A stretch of 64,000 nt of DNA from Solibacillus cecembensis (GCF_001439635.1 NZ_LMBZ01000016.1:62001-126000); one strand, 5' to 3'; positions 27,396-35,999 are shown, numbered from the stretch's first letter. Numbers and translations: made by a program. The notes: generated from the sequence alone by a model not told the origin.

Positions 27396-27994
27396 GCGCC
27401 GTGGGACGCAATTCTAACGTAGTTTCATTCGCAAAGTAGGGTAGTTATACATGTGAAATCGTTTGGGGGATTTATACATATTTGAAATAATTAAATATCT
27501 ATAGCAACGGAATGACCTTGCGTCAGTTTTACGTTAAACTGTTAATTCCGTATCATATGAAATCAAAGCCGACCAATAGTGAATTCATTGCCGTGATTGC
27601 GGACAAGATTCGCATTGAGATGGTGCGAGTTAAGCTTAGGTGGGACAAGGGTTTACAGCAGTTGTAGAGTAGTCAAACCGCAAAATAATTAAGCGATAAA
27701 CTACTTAATGAGGGCTATAAATTACTAAACTAATAAGCGTGAATTATTACGCACTTTTGTTTATTGAGTTTACAAAAACTTACGAAATGGCTTGTCTATT
27801 CTTCAAATTAATACGGTTGTAAATAAGCAATTCACCTGCTACAATTTGGAATCAAGAATCACTTGAAATAGCCGGAACATCTTATTTTGATGAATAACAT
27901 AAAGCTCTATTGTATAAATGGTTGGTTAGCGTACGTCATTGCTGGAATGTTTTAACGTACTAATATTTCACACTAAAGAAGGAGAATTTAAAAT
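27396..27994. other. Non-coding stretch around the right att copy
   Basis: Apart from the spo0A-tail copy, I see no supported gene, terminator or strong promoter here. The stretch is AT-rich and full of stops in all frames, like decayed element sequence on the left and ordinary upstream DNA of the HutD-family gene on the right. Confidence 0.5.
27552..27635 (+). repeat. Second copy of the spo0A 3' end (probable right attachment site)
   Basis: Translated, it encodes the last residues of Spo0A ([13 protein letters not shown], then V for M, then [10 protein letters not shown]). The seven codons for KSKPTNS all differ from those in spo0A, yet every change is synonymous. Downstream of GAATTC (27581 on) the two copies are almost identical. 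The copy has no upstream gene body and ends with a one-base deletion that destroys the original stop frame. Confidence 0.75.
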
Positions 27995-28612
27995 ATGCCG
28001 TATTCAATACAATTAATTAGAAAGAATGACCAAACGACGAATGAATGGTCAGGTGGATTCACGACGGAGCTAGCCATTTATCCACAGGAAGCAAATTATA
28101 TAGAGCGAAATTTTAAGTGGAGAATGAGTTCAGCTTTAGTTGAAATAGAAGAGTCTGTTTTCACCCTACTCCCGGATATAAACAGATTAATTATGGTCAT
28201 TGATGGAGAAATAACGTTACAACATGAAGGGCATCATCATGTACATTTGAAGCCTTATGAACAAGACCGATTCAGTGGGGGATGGACTACTCGAAGTTTT
28301 GGCAAAGTAAGAGATTTTAATCTTATGTTGTCGGAGGGATGCAGCGGTAATATTGAAGCGATAACTGTTGAAAGAGGTAGTTATCACGAAATAGCCAATC
28401 TGAACAACCGAGGCGTACGTCAAATGGCTGAAGCTTTTTATTGCATCAACGGACCAGTACATATAACGATTGACGACCTGGAGGAAATTGTTATAGAAGA
28501 AGGTGACTTGATCTTATTACATAGTGAGCAATTGGGAACAAGCATCCCTATAAAACTATTCAATAGGGCGCAAGTAGAAGCCAACGTCATAAGAGCAAGC
28601 GTGATTTTTTGA
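27995..28612 (+). CDS. HutD-family cupin-like protein
   Basis: 205 aa. Sequence features fit the HutD family (PF05962), a bicupin fold sometimes linked to histidine utilisation. They include NEWSGGFTTELAIYP near the N-terminus, FKWRMSSALVE, the LPDINRLIMVIDGEITLQHEG segment (in parts), and RDFNLMLSEG. No hut genes lie in this window, so the role here cannot be inferred from context. The start ATG 27995 has AAGAAGGAG upstream. It lies just beyond the right att copy and appears to be an intact single gene. Confidence 0.8.
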   Translation: MPYSIQLIRKNDQTTNEWSGGFTTELAIYPQEANYIERNFKWRMSSALVEIEESVFTLLPDINRLIMVIDGEITLQHEGHHHVHLKPYEQDRFSGGWTTRSFGKVRDFNLMLSEGCSGNIEAITVERGSYHEIANLNNRGVRQMAEAFYCINGPVHITIDDLEEIVIEEGDLILLHSEQLGTSIPIKLFNRAQVEANVIRASVIF

Positions 28613-28710
28613 GATTAGATATTCAAAAGCTTGTTAAACTTTATTAAATATTCGTATATTTGCCCATGAAATGGATTGGAGAATAGCGATTTAATCCGTG
28701 AAATTAATTT

Positions 28711-28788
28711 GTATATACGCTTGCAGAAAAGAATGGCAAATGGGTAGTGAACGCTATTGAAGAAGAGTGGGCCCCATTCCGATTGTAA
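28711..28788 (+). pseudogene. C-terminal gene fragment
   Basis: A 25-codon frame ending at TAA 28786 reads VYTLAEKNGKWVVNAIEEEW and then a few more residues, with a composition like a real protein C-terminus. It has no start and is preceded by stops (28702 and 28705 region). The parent gene is not recognised. Confidence 0.35.
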
Positions 28789-28854
28789 CCTTGAAGGAAT
28801 TATTCCTGGTTGCGAGTTTTACCCCATACTAAAGTACATCTATTTTTATTATTT

Positions 28855-28891
28855 ATTCACCCCGATAGCTCTATATCGAGGTGAATTTTTT
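28855..28891 (+). terminator. Intrinsic terminator
   Basis: TTCACCCCGATA pairs, with a bulge, with TATCGAGGTGAA (28874-28885), followed by TTTTTTT. It presumably served the fragment upstream. Confidence 0.7.
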
Positions 28892-29040
28892 TGTTCTTTA
28901 GACAAAATATGTATAGGAGATTTTTGTTTTGGAGCATATTAAATGCGGAAAGTTTATTGTTTATCAATAAATATGCATTGACATGCAATGTTGTTGAGCT
29001 TTATATTGTAATTAGTTGGAAACTTTGGAGGTGGATTAGG

Positions 29041-29496
29041 TTGAAAGGGAACATAACGTCAAATATTTTAAAAATCTTAATAGTTGTGTTTGCAATCGGT
29101 GTGCTATTTTTCGGAGGATATGTACTGCCAAGTATCGCAGAAGATATGCTCGCTTTAAATCCCGAACTTGATTATGCTAAACTACCTATCCTTGTCACTT
29201 GCGAATTATTGTTAGTGTTATTATTAATTGGATTAGGAATCATCATGTATTTACTTATTATTTTTGATCGTGGGTTGGTATTTAGTTCACCATTTATTAG
29301 CTGGGTCGAAGTGTTAGTTGGAATGTGTATTGTCGCATCGGTCGGAATCATCATTTTATTTCAGTATACGAGAACCTTTGGGGGACCTGGGCCGTTGTTA
29401 GCTCTAATCATGATAGGTCTTACCGTTACAATATGGATAATAGCAGCGGTAATTATGCTAATTCGAGTGATAGTAAAAAAAGCCGTTGTTTACTAA
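29041..29496 (+). CDS. DUF2975-like four-helix membrane protein
   Basis: 151 aa. Four membrane segments are evident, at about residues 9-30, 52-76, 88-112 and 117-143. The order and loop pattern resemble the DUF2975 family, small membrane proteins that usually precede a YozG-type HTH regulator; no such regulator gene follows here. The start TTG 29041 is chosen because GGAGGTGG (29027-29034) lies six bases before it; the frame is open further upstream without any site. Function unknown. Confidence 0.65.
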   Translation: MKGNITSNILKILIVVFAIGVLFFGGYVLPSIAEDMLALNPELDYAKLPILVTCELLLVLLLIGLGIIMYLLIIFDRGLVFSSPFISWVEVLVGMCIVASVGIIILFQYTRTFGGPGPLLALIMIGLTVTIWIIAAVIMLIRVIVKKAVVY

Positions 29497-29540
29497 GAGA
29501 GTTATGATAGCGCGAAATAATTGATAAAGGGGGAGGACGA

Positions 29541-29888
29541 ATGGGGCATCTTGTGAACGTAGATATAGAGAAAACTAAAGAACTGTATAAACCATTCCCT
29601 CTCATTTCTGATAAAGAACATTGTGGGTGTGTGGATTGTTGTTATTATGCAGAGGCTATTTAGCGTATGACTCCAGGGATCCAACGTTTTTTTCAGCAAT
29701 TTGGAATTGACCCGAGAAAAGAAGGAGAGGTTTGGAAAGCTGCTGAGTACTATGATGGCACTCGTTTATATATTGTAGATTACCGTTTTGTTGGGAACAT
29801 ACAAGATGCTGACCAATTAGCCTGGATAGAAATAGATGACGCTAAATTTAGTTTGACGAATTATCCAATCTACCGTTACCGAAGATAG
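29541..29888 (+). pseudogene. Small conserved protein interrupted by an in-frame amber codon
   Basis: A strong ribosome site (GGGGGAGG) precedes ATG 29541. The frame runs 40 codons, through a CGCVDCCYYAEAI segment, to TAG 29661-29663, then continues in the same frame through MTPGIQRFFQQFGIDPRKEG to the stop at 29888. The halves together look like one ~115-residue family: a Cys pair near the start and a FFxxFGIDPRK motif after it. A single base change most likely made the stop. The downstream ATG 29667 has no ribosome site. Function unknown. Confidence 0.65.
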
Positions 29889-29977
29889 TTCTAGCACTTA
29901 TACCGCTAATGATTGAAATACAGGCAGAAATAATTATCGACCGCAATTGAAAAGATGATTGTACAACAAAATTTGCC

Positions 29978-30529
29978 TTAATTATTCAATATTAAATTTG
30001 TCCATATAGTTTTCCATTTTTTCGTTGCGACTCTTTGTTGATAAATGGGATGTAATTTTTCAGTCTTTAAATACTTAGGAGTTGGCTCAATTTTTAACTC
30101 AAATAAATCAGTTAATCCATAAGGGGCAATAATTTCAATATGATTATTTATCAATCTTGCGCCTATTGCTGTAGCAGTTTCAGGAAAATGACTTATTCCA
30201 TCAAAAGAAGAACTAAAGGGCTGTAAATGATTTTTCAGATGCATGCGAGCTTGGTTTTTCACCGACCACGGTAAATCGGGAAGTAAACGATGTAATTGCG
30301 CTTCGAACCTTTTTTCTGTTTCAATTGTTACATCATTTTCTTGGAAATAAATGACGTCAATATCATTTGCAGAAGTGTGGATACCATGTAAAACATCCCA
30401 TAATTTATTTCTTAAAACCCCCGCACAAATCCAACAATCCGGTAAATCTAATAACTCAACTGTTTTTAGGATGGTCATAAGGAATAAATCGTTCCTAATG
30501 ATTTTTATCAGTTCATCTTCATAATTCAA
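29978..30529 (-). CDS. Nucleotidyltransferase family protein (DUF925/NTP_transf_6)
   Basis: 183 aa on the minus strand. The N-terminal part has the minimal nucleotidyltransferase pattern: CWICAGVLRNKLWDVLHG followed by the metal-type acidic pair in SANDIDVIYF. This family is annotated as PF06042. The C-terminal region with GARLINNHIEIIAPYGLTDLF is typical of it. Substrate unknown. The start is the ATG whose complement ends at 30529, with AAAGAAGG upstream. It is the first of a run of minus-strand genes. Confidence 0.8.
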   Translation of the reverse strand: MNYEDELIKIIRNDLFLMTILKTVELLDLPDCWICAGVLRNKLWDVLHGIHTSANDIDVIYFQENDVTIETEKRFEAQLHRLLPDLPWSVKNQARMHLKNHLQPFSSSFDGISHFPETATAIGARLINNHIEIIAPYGLTDLFELKIEPTPKYLKTEKLHPIYQQRVATKKWKTIWTNLILNN

Positions 30530-30614
30530 ATTACAAACCTTCTTTCGTCCCTTTTATCAATATGTTATCCAATTGAGTTGATAGTCGAGAAGACTATGGC
30601 TAGCCTAAAAATAC

Positions 30615-30839
30615 CTATGTTTGCTTATTTAATTTATACCAACCGATTATTCCGTATGTAGTAAAGCATATTGCACCTAATAAAGAGCTAGTATAGGTGG
30701 AATAAGTTGTCCAATGTCTTTTTCCATCTCCAATAGGACCGATTTTTGGAACAAAAAAATCCATATACATCGTTGCGAGGGTAAATAAAAATAATACAGA
30801 ACCTGTGCTAATTAAAATAATTACTTGAATTTTAGTCAT
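30615..30839 (-). CDS. Small membrane protein, 74 aa, unknown
   Basis: Two hydrophobic segments (about residues 6-27 and 50-67) flank a polar loop with GPIGDGKRHWTTYSTYTSS. No family is recognised. On the minus strand the start is preceded by a modest purine-rich stretch. A 56-aa minus-strand gene lies upstream, separated by a hairpin. Confidence 0.55.
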   Translation of the reverse strand: MTKIQVIILISTGSVLFLFTLATMYMDFFVPKIGPIGDGKRHWTTYSTYTSSLLGAICFTTYGIIGWYKLNKQT

Positions 30840-30867
30840 CTTGTGGCCACCTACTCGATAAAATTCA

Positions 30868-30903
30868 CCTTAATTTTCGATGAAAAAGCTTAGAAAATTA
30901 AGG
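30868..30903 (-). terminator. Hairpin between two minus-strand small genes
   Basis: CCTTAATTTTC (30868-30878) pairs exactly with GAAAATTAAGG (30893-30903), with a 14-nt loop. On the minus strand it is followed by TGAATTTTAT, a weak T tract, so it may end the 56-aa gene's transcript. Confidence 0.5.
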
Positions 30904-30986
30904 CGCATTCATTCCGAAAATTCTTTATCAAAATAGAAGAATTTCTGTCGTTCAAACTATGTAGAACTCAAATTAAGAAATTTTAG

Positions 30987-31157
30987 TTAAGAATTTAACC
31001 GAGCCTTAATCTCTTCTAATAATTTTGTCTGCATTTTCAATTGCTTCGTTGTTGTTATAGCAAACCACAGGAAAAAAATAATGGGAACGACGGTAAATAA
31101 CAATCCGAAAATCGAAAAAAAGCTAACTAACACACCACCAACACCTACTTGATTCAT
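30987..31157 (-). CDS. Small membrane protein, 56 aa
   Basis: A short minus-strand gene: Gly-rich N-terminus (MNQVGVGGVLVS), one strong membrane segment (about residues 10-34), then a basic, helical tail (TKQLKMQTKLLEEIKARLN). The ribosome site AGGGGGTG lies seven bases before the ATG. The single-span plus amphipathic-tail layout is common for small membrane regulators, but no family is assigned. It ends shortly before a 11-bp hairpin. Confidence 0.6.
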   Translation of the reverse strand: MNQVGVGGVLVSFFSIFGLLFTVVPIIFFLWFAITTTKQLKMQTKLLEEIKARLNS

Positions 31158-31305
31158 ACATGAACACCCCCTAATGTTTCTTCATTTGATTGATAATTCC
31201 TATACTGAAATTGTAGCATAGCAATGTTCGAGATAGCTGCAAATAAATAAACAAATATTGAAAAATATGTTTATTTGTAGGCGTGGGCGGGTAAGATAAT
31301 TTTAG

Positions 31306-31437
31306 TTATACTTTTTCTTCGTTCGGTAGATACTTGAACTCCCGCTGAACGAAAGTCATGTTCCAGGCGGGTGTCACGGATTTGAATTGTGGCAGCAAAA
31401 TAATCAAATCTAGACGCAACGCCCAAGCATAATTCAT
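31306..31437 (-). CDS. Possible small protein, 43 aa
   Basis: On the minus strand AAAGGAGG stands nine bases before an ATG, followed by 43 codons beginning MNYAWALRLDLIILLPQF. The ribosome site is among the best in the region, which is the main support. The sequence matches nothing I know and could be the remaining start of a truncated gene. A longer frame covers the same bases in another phase but has no site. Confidence 0.4.
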   Translation of the reverse strand: MNYAWALRLDLIILLPQFKSVTPAWNMTFVQREFKYLPNEEKV

Positions 31438-31495
31438 TTATTTTTACCTCCTTTCTTTTAGTTTGCACGATGAATCTTTCGTATAAACTATCTTT

Positions 31496-31528
31496 AGCGT
31501 CCAAGGCAATTATGGACGCTCTTTTTTT
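31496..31528 (+). terminator. Orphan plus-strand terminator
   Basis: AGCGTCCA (31496-31503) pairs with TGGACGCT (31513-31520), followed by CTTTTTTT. No plus-strand gene lies in the preceding 1.6 kb, so the transcript it ends is unknown. Confidence 0.65.
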
Positions 31529-31970
31529 ATGGGAAAAGCGAATAAATATCCTAAACAAAGTATAAATGTGTTGCAAAAATTAACAATACAAGGAATTTAT
31601 TTGTAAAATTTTCCGATAATTAAGGATTCAGAAGGGGGAGTAAAAGTAAAATGGATTAATCGAATTGAAATATCTTATATTTCAAAAAAATCATACATTA
31701 GACTTATAATTCAACTTATTGGGCGTGTTGAGAGAGCAACTAGCGACTAAAATAATGAATATTCTTAAGGTTTATCAAAAAAGTATCATAAATAGATTCA
31801 TTATCACGAATACTTCGAATAAATAGGGATAGACCATTATCCCTATGTGAAATCGCAATACTAGGAGAGAGGTAGGGAATGTACTAAAAAAAACGGATGT
31901 TCGTAATATTTTTCTAAACAAAAATCTAATAATTGTATATACTAGAAGATAAGTGGAAGGGAGGATATAC
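31529..31970. other. Non-coding upstream region of the DUF342 gene
   Basis: About 440 bp with no supported gene. TAGGGATA/TATCCCTA at about 31825-31846 forms a hairpin without a T run. A TATACT -10-like box lies at about 31939, shortly before the gene. Confidence 0.45.
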
Positions 31971-33542
31971 GTGGTTATTTTTGAAAATGAATTTATTGAA
32001 GTGACAGAACAGAATGGAAAAATATTTGTTGAAACATTGCAAACTGGTTTTTTATTAAAAGATTTTGATACCATTGTACGCCTAAACCCTCGAATAAAAT
32101 TAACAAACTTTGCAGTGTTAAAAAATGTATTAGCAAACGTGTCAAAAACACCAGCTGAAATAGGTAAGTGGCTTCCATCAGTTACCGTGGAAGTTTCGCG
32201 TGATAAAATGTCGGCTTCACTATTTATTTATGAAACACTTGAAACGATCCGTGAAGATAAGGAAAAGTTCCAGCGAGATGTAAGCGGTTTATTAGCAGAG
32301 TACAATATTAAACATGGAATTATGGATATAAAATTAGAATCAGTTGCTTGTGGAAAAGCAATTTTAATCGCACAAGGTACCCCACCGATAAAGGGGGATG
32401 ATGCCATTGTTACCTATTTGCAAATTCCAGAACGAAAACCTGTTATTCGCGAAGATGGCAAGGCAGATTATTATGATATGAACTTTATTTATGAAATTGA
32501 AGAAGGTGCTTGGTTAGGGGAGAAAATTCATGCTGGACCGGGTATACCTGGCTATAACGTGCATGGTGAAATCATACAAGCTCAAATGGGTCGTGATGTA
32601 GCATTAAAATATGATCGCAAATCGGCTTATGAAGTGGAAGAAGAGGATAAAACCGTTATCCGTTCAAAAATAAGTGGTGTACTTGAAGATTTAAAAGGGA
32701 TGGTTGGCGTAAATCGTCATTTACCAATCAACGGTGACGTCGGTGTTGAGACAGGTAATCTCGAATTTAATGGTTCAATCTCGATTCGCGGGACGGTTCA
32801 ATCAGGCTTCACGGTTATTGCACAAGGTGATATTTCCATTGAGGGTGCTGAAGGTGTGTCAGGTGCTAAGCTTATCAAATCAATTGATGGCGATATTTTT
32901 ATTCGTGGGGGTATTTTTGGGTTAGGGCAAACACGGATAGAAGCAGGAGGCAATATTTTTGTGAAGCACGTCAATGAAGCAAACCTCGTGGCAGGGCAAG
33001 ATGTGAACATTGGATTTTATGCACTGGGCTCCAATATGAAAGGCCATTCGATTTTAGTTGATGAGCGCAAAGGCAAGATTATTGGTGGAACGGCCATCGC
33101 AAAAAGCGTAATTAAAACAGCTGTCTCTGGCAATCGTTTAGAACGACGCACGGAACTTATTATTAATAGCATCAATAAACAAGATGGCTTAGAGATGATT
33201 CAAAGTAAAGCTGCTTTATTAAAAACGATGCAAGAAGATATTTTACAGCTTGAATCGCAAGTGAATCGTGTGTTGCCCGTCGTGGGTAATTTTACGCGTC
33301 CACAAATTGCGACTTTCGAACAAACGAAGCAAAAATTAGCATCCAATAAGGAAATGGCGACGGATTTAGATCGAGAAATTAAGCAGTTAATGCATGATTT
33401 ACGCAATGTAGGTCGAGAAGAGATTCACGTTACGAAAGAAGCTTATCCAGGTACATACATCCAAATTGGCAAGAAATCATCCATTTTATCAAATGCAACA
33501 AATGGGCGATTTTTACTAGAATTTGGCGAGTTGAACGTTTAA
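31971..33542 (+). CDS. DUF342/FapA-domain protein
   Basis: 523 aa. The N-terminal ~130 residues form a variable domain. The centre (about 130-390) is a FapA-type domain: GEKIHAGPGIPGYNVHGEII, then a repetitive beta-helix region with NGDVGVETGNLEFNGSISI, GDISIEGAEG and GGNIFVKHVNEANLVAGQDV. The C-terminus is a coiled coil (~400-490). The precise role is unknown; some homologues are linked to cell envelope, flagella or polymer-forming functions. GTG 31971 is the start, set by AAGGGAGGA at 31958-31966. It overlaps yqiK by one base. It was probably inserted downstream of spo0A relative to the B. subtilis order. Confidence 0.85.
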   Translation: MVIFENEFIEVTEQNGKIFVETLQTGFLLKDFDTIVRLNPRIKLTNFAVLKNVLANVSKTPAEIGKWLPSVTVEVSRDKMSASLFIYETLETIREDKEKFQRDVSGLLAEYNIKHGIMDIKLESVACGKAILIAQGTPPIKGDDAIVTYLQIPERKPVIREDGKADYYDMNFIYEIEEGAWLGEKIHAGPGIPGYNVHGEIIQAQMGRDVALKYDRKSAYEVEEEDKTVIRSKISGVLEDLKGMVGVNRHLPINGDVGVETGNLEFNGSISIRGTVQSGFTVIAQGDISIEGAEGVSGAKLIKSIDGDIFIRGGIFGLGQTRIEAGGNIFVKHVNEANLVAGQDVNIGFYALGSNMKGHSILVDERKGKIIGGTAIAKSVIKTAVSGNRLERRTELIINSINKQDGLEMIQSKAALLKTMQEDILQLESQVNRVLPVVGNFTRPQIATFEQTKQKLASNKEMATDLDREIKQLMHDLRNVGREEIHVTKEAYPGTYIQIGKKSSILSNATNGRFLLEFGELNV

Positions 33543-34273
33543 TGAAACCTATTCCGATTTATGCACATCGCGGCGCATCTGCCTATGAGCTTGAAAATAC
33601 GATTGAAGCGTTTGAGAAAGCGAAAGCATTAAAAGCAGATGGTATTGAGCTGGATATTCAAGTATCAAAGGATTCGATTTTAGTCGTGTTTCATGATATG
33701 GATTTAACTCGGTTAGCCGGTGTAAGAAAAAATATTAATGAGTGTACGTTTCAGGAATTATCTAAGTATAGTATCGGCACCAGATTTAAACGAATCCTAT
33801 CAACGAAAAGAATCATGTCTTTTTCGCAATTAGTCAACTGGGCAAATCGCGAAAAAATTGCCTTGAATATCGAATTGAAAGAATCAGTATTAGTCAATCC
33901 AGAGGCACTTAAAAATGAAATAAGCGAATTGAAGCTACCAGCAAATAGTCACTTTTCATCTTTTCATATCGAGTTGTTAAAAATCGTGAAGGAAGTACGC
34001 CCTGATTTTGAAACGGCTCTTTTAGTAACGAAGAAATTTAATTGGCAGACATTATGTGATTTAGATTTCATTGACCATGTGCATGCGCACCGCAAATATT
34101 ATAAACAACGCTATTTAGCAGCTTGTGAAGAGGCGAAAAAAGGAATTCGGTTTTATGGGATTGTCGGGACAGAATCGTTTTTATCTGCCCCACATCCAGC
34201 TGTAATTGGCTGGATTACGGATTATCCCGATAGAATAAGAAAAGTTCAACAAAAAAATACAACCAATACTTGA
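33542..34273 (+). CDS. yqiK: Glycerophosphodiester phosphodiesterase (YqiK-like)
   Basis: 243 aa. Enzymes of this family hydrolyse glycerophosphodiesters from phospholipid turnover to glycerol 3-phosphate and an alcohol. The catalytic HRG is at residues 9-11 (YAHRGASAYELENT), the metal-binding ELDIQVSKD follows at about 39, the second catalytic His is in VVFHDMDLTR, and the conserved NIELKE appears later. It has no signal peptide, so it acts in the cytoplasm. ATG 33542 overlaps the stop of the DUF342 gene. It faces yqzF across a bidirectional terminator, as in B. subtilis. Confidence 0.9.
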   Translation: MKPIPIYAHRGASAYELENTIEAFEKAKALKADGIELDIQVSKDSILVVFHDMDLTRLAGVRKNINECTFQELSKYSIGTRFKRILSTKRIMSFSQLVNWANREKIALNIELKESVLVNPEALKNEISELKLPANSHFSSFHIELLKIVKEVRPDFETALLVTKKFNWQTLCDLDFIDHVHAHRKYYKQRYLAACEEAKKGIRFYGIVGTESFLSAPHPAVIGWITDYPDRIRKVQQKNTTNT

Positions 34274-34304
34274 ATTGACAAGTGTTGGTTGTATTTTTAT
34301 TTTT
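34257..34304. terminator. Bidirectional terminator between yqiK and yqzF
   Basis: ATACAACCAATACTTG pairs with CAAGTGTTGGTTGTAT over 16 bp, including one G-U pair, with a 6-nt loop. T-rich sequence lies on the right and A-rich sequence on the left, so both converging genes can end here. Confidence 0.85.
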
Positions 34305-34530
34305 GCCAGCGTGGGGCAACTTTTCCGCGTTTACGATCGCGGCGGAGTAGGAAGCCCGCAAAGAATGAAAATGCTGCGACAAAGAAGATGATGCCGACTA
34401 TAAATTGTAACCAAAGCCATGGAAATGGTGAGATTAATATCCCAAATAACGTATCACGCATAAATTTAATGCCAGCAGCCATCATGATTGCTGGAATGAC
34501 TAAGATGATAAATGCGACCATACGAGCCAT
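34297..34530 (-). CDS. yqzF: DUF2627 membrane protein (YqzF-like)
   Basis: 77 aa on the minus strand, with two membrane segments (about residues 5-22 and 40-62) and a basic tail RRDRKRGKVAPRWQK. It matches the DUF2627 family, which in Bacillus sits at the same place between yqiK and the bkd genes. GAGGAGGGG lies before the start. Function unknown. The position is the best support. Confidence 0.85.
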   Translation of the reverse strand: MARMVAFIILVIPAIMMAAGIKFMRDTLFGILISPFPWLWLQFIVGIIFFVAAFSFFAGFLLRRDRKRGKVAPRWQK

Positions 34531-34904
34531 GTGGAACCCCTCCTCTAATAACTAAACTAATTTTACAATGGTAAAATAGAAAGTCAAGAAGATGAAAAAC
34601 ATTCCTCAAAAAGATGAGAGAAATGTGACAAATCACGACATTTTACTATGCTTCTATAATTTTTGCCCCCTCAAATCTAAACAAACGAATACGAAAACAA
34701 GCGCTCTTTCTAATAGAGGTAATTATCTGAATATTACAATTAAAATGATTTTCGAAGTTTATGGTTGCGTGTTTTTAATTTTGAAAGTATTGTAAATTTA
34801 TAGATAAATACATTGCGCGTGTTCAAGCAAATATTTATCATAAACAACAAAATAATAATAAAAGCGAGAAGTAAGCGCTTACTTATCAGAGGAGAGATGT
34901 TAAT
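34531..34904. other. Upstream region of the bkd operon
   Basis: 374 bp between yqzF and bcd. Besides the cre-like palindrome near its right end I see no gene. There is no -24/-12 (GG/GC) sigma-54 promoter and no bkdR gene, both of which control the B. subtilis bkd operon. Confidence 0.5.
34870..34883. promoter_or_regulatory. cre-like site (CcpA) in the bcd leader
   Basis: AGTAAGCGCTTACT, inside the 16-bp perfect palindrome AAGTAAGCGCTTACTT (34869-34884), matches the CcpA cre consensus TGWAARCGYTWNCW at 13 of 14 positions. It lies 21 nt before the bcd start, where bound CcpA could block elongation. Catabolite repression of amino acid breakdown would be expected. Confidence 0.6.
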
Positions 34905-35999
34905 ATGGAAATCTTCAAGTATATGCAAAAGTATGATTATGAACAATTGGTGTTTTGCCAAGATGAAGCATCAGGACTAAAAGCCATTATTGCCATCCAT
35001 GATACGACGTTAGGTCCAGCTCTTGGAGGTTCACGCATGTGGACATATGCATCAGAAGAATCTGCAATAGAAGATGCACTCCGACTTGCTCGTGGAATGA
35101 CTTATAAAAATGCAGCAGCTGGATTAAACTTAGGTGGCGGGAAAACCGTTATCATTGGAGATCCATTTAAAGATAAAAATGAAGAGATGTTCCGCGCATT
35201 AGGCCGTTTCATTCAAGGGTTGAATGGGCGTTACATTACAGCAGAAGATGTAGGCACGACCGTAGCGGATATGGATTTAATCCATGAAGAGACAAATTAT
35301 GTCACTGGTATTTCGCCAGCATTCGGTAGCTCAGGCAATCCATCACCGGTTACAGCTTACGGGGTATACATTGGCATGAAAGCAGCGGTGAAGGAAGCTT
35401 TTGGCAATGATTCACTTGAAGGTCGCACAGTAGCAGTTCAAGGCTTAGGAAACGTTGCCTATACACTTTGTGAGTACTTGCATAAAGAAGGTGCGAAATT
35501 AGTCGTGACTGATATTAATCAAGCGGCCATTGATCGCGTTATAAATGATTTTGGTGCAACAGCCGTCTCACCAGATGCGATCTATGACCAAGAAGTGGAT
35601 GTTTACTCGCCATGTGCGTTAGGTGCGACTATTAATGATGAAACATTAAAAAGACTAAAAGTAAAAGTCATTGCAGGCTCAGCGAACAATCAATTAGCAC
35701 AGTCAAGTCACGGTGAAGCACTTCATAAAATGGGCATTGTGTATGCACCAGACTATGTAATCAATGCGGGTGGCGTTATTAATGTAGCGGATGAATTGTA
35801 TGGCTACAACCGTGAACGTGCGATGAAGCGTGTCGGGTCAATTTATACGAGCTTAGAAAAAATCTTTGACATTTCGAGAACGGAAAATATCCCAACGTAT
35901 TTAGCAGCGAATCGTTTAGCGGAACAACGTATTGCACGCGTTGCCAAATCGCGCAGCCAGTTTTTACAAAACGAAAAATCGATTTTGAATGGCCGATAA
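34905..35999 (+). CDS. bcd: Leucine dehydrogenase
   Basis: 364 aa, the standard length. It oxidatively deaminates leucine, valine and isoleucine with NAD to the 2-oxo acids used by the Bkd complex. Catalytic-site strings are present: [28 protein letters not shown] with the catalytic Lys, and the Rossmann motif [23 protein letters not shown] precedes ATG 34905. It is the first gene of the branched-chain acid cluster, followed 39 nt later by lpdA. The B. subtilis genes ptb and buk, which flank bcd there, are missing. Confidence 0.96.
   Translation: MEIFKYMQKYDYEQLVFCQDEASGLKAIIAIHDTTLGPALGGSRMWTYASEESAIEDALRLARGMTYKNAAAGLNLGGGKTVIIGDPFKDKNEEMFRALGRFIQGLNGRYITAEDVGTTVADMDLIHEETNYVTGISPAFGSSGNPSPVTAYGVYIGMKAAVKEAFGNDSLEGRTVAVQGLGNVAYTLCEYLHKEGAKLVVTDINQAAIDRVINDFGATAVSPDAIYDQEVDVYSPCALGATINDETLKRLKVKVIAGSANNQLAQSSHGEALHKMGIVYAPDYVINAGGVINVADELYGYNRERAMKRVGSIYTSLEKIFDISRTENIPTYLAANRLAEQRIARVAKSRSQFLQNEKSILNGR

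Noticed and set aside
28757..28942. 61-codon plus-strand frame
   Set aside because: It crosses a strong terminator at 28855-28891 and shows no protein-like pattern.
31646..31750. 34-codon frame (VKWINRIEISYISKKS...) behind AGAAGGGGGAG
   Set aside because: The ribosome site is good but the codon at the right place is GTA, not a start; the adjacent ATG leads straight to a stop. Possibly a dead small gene.
34531..34904. Sigma-54 (-24/-12) promoter and CodY box before bcd
   Set aside because: No TGGCAC-N5-TTGC pattern is present, and the best CodY-like stretch (AATTTTGAAAGTATT) has four mismatches.
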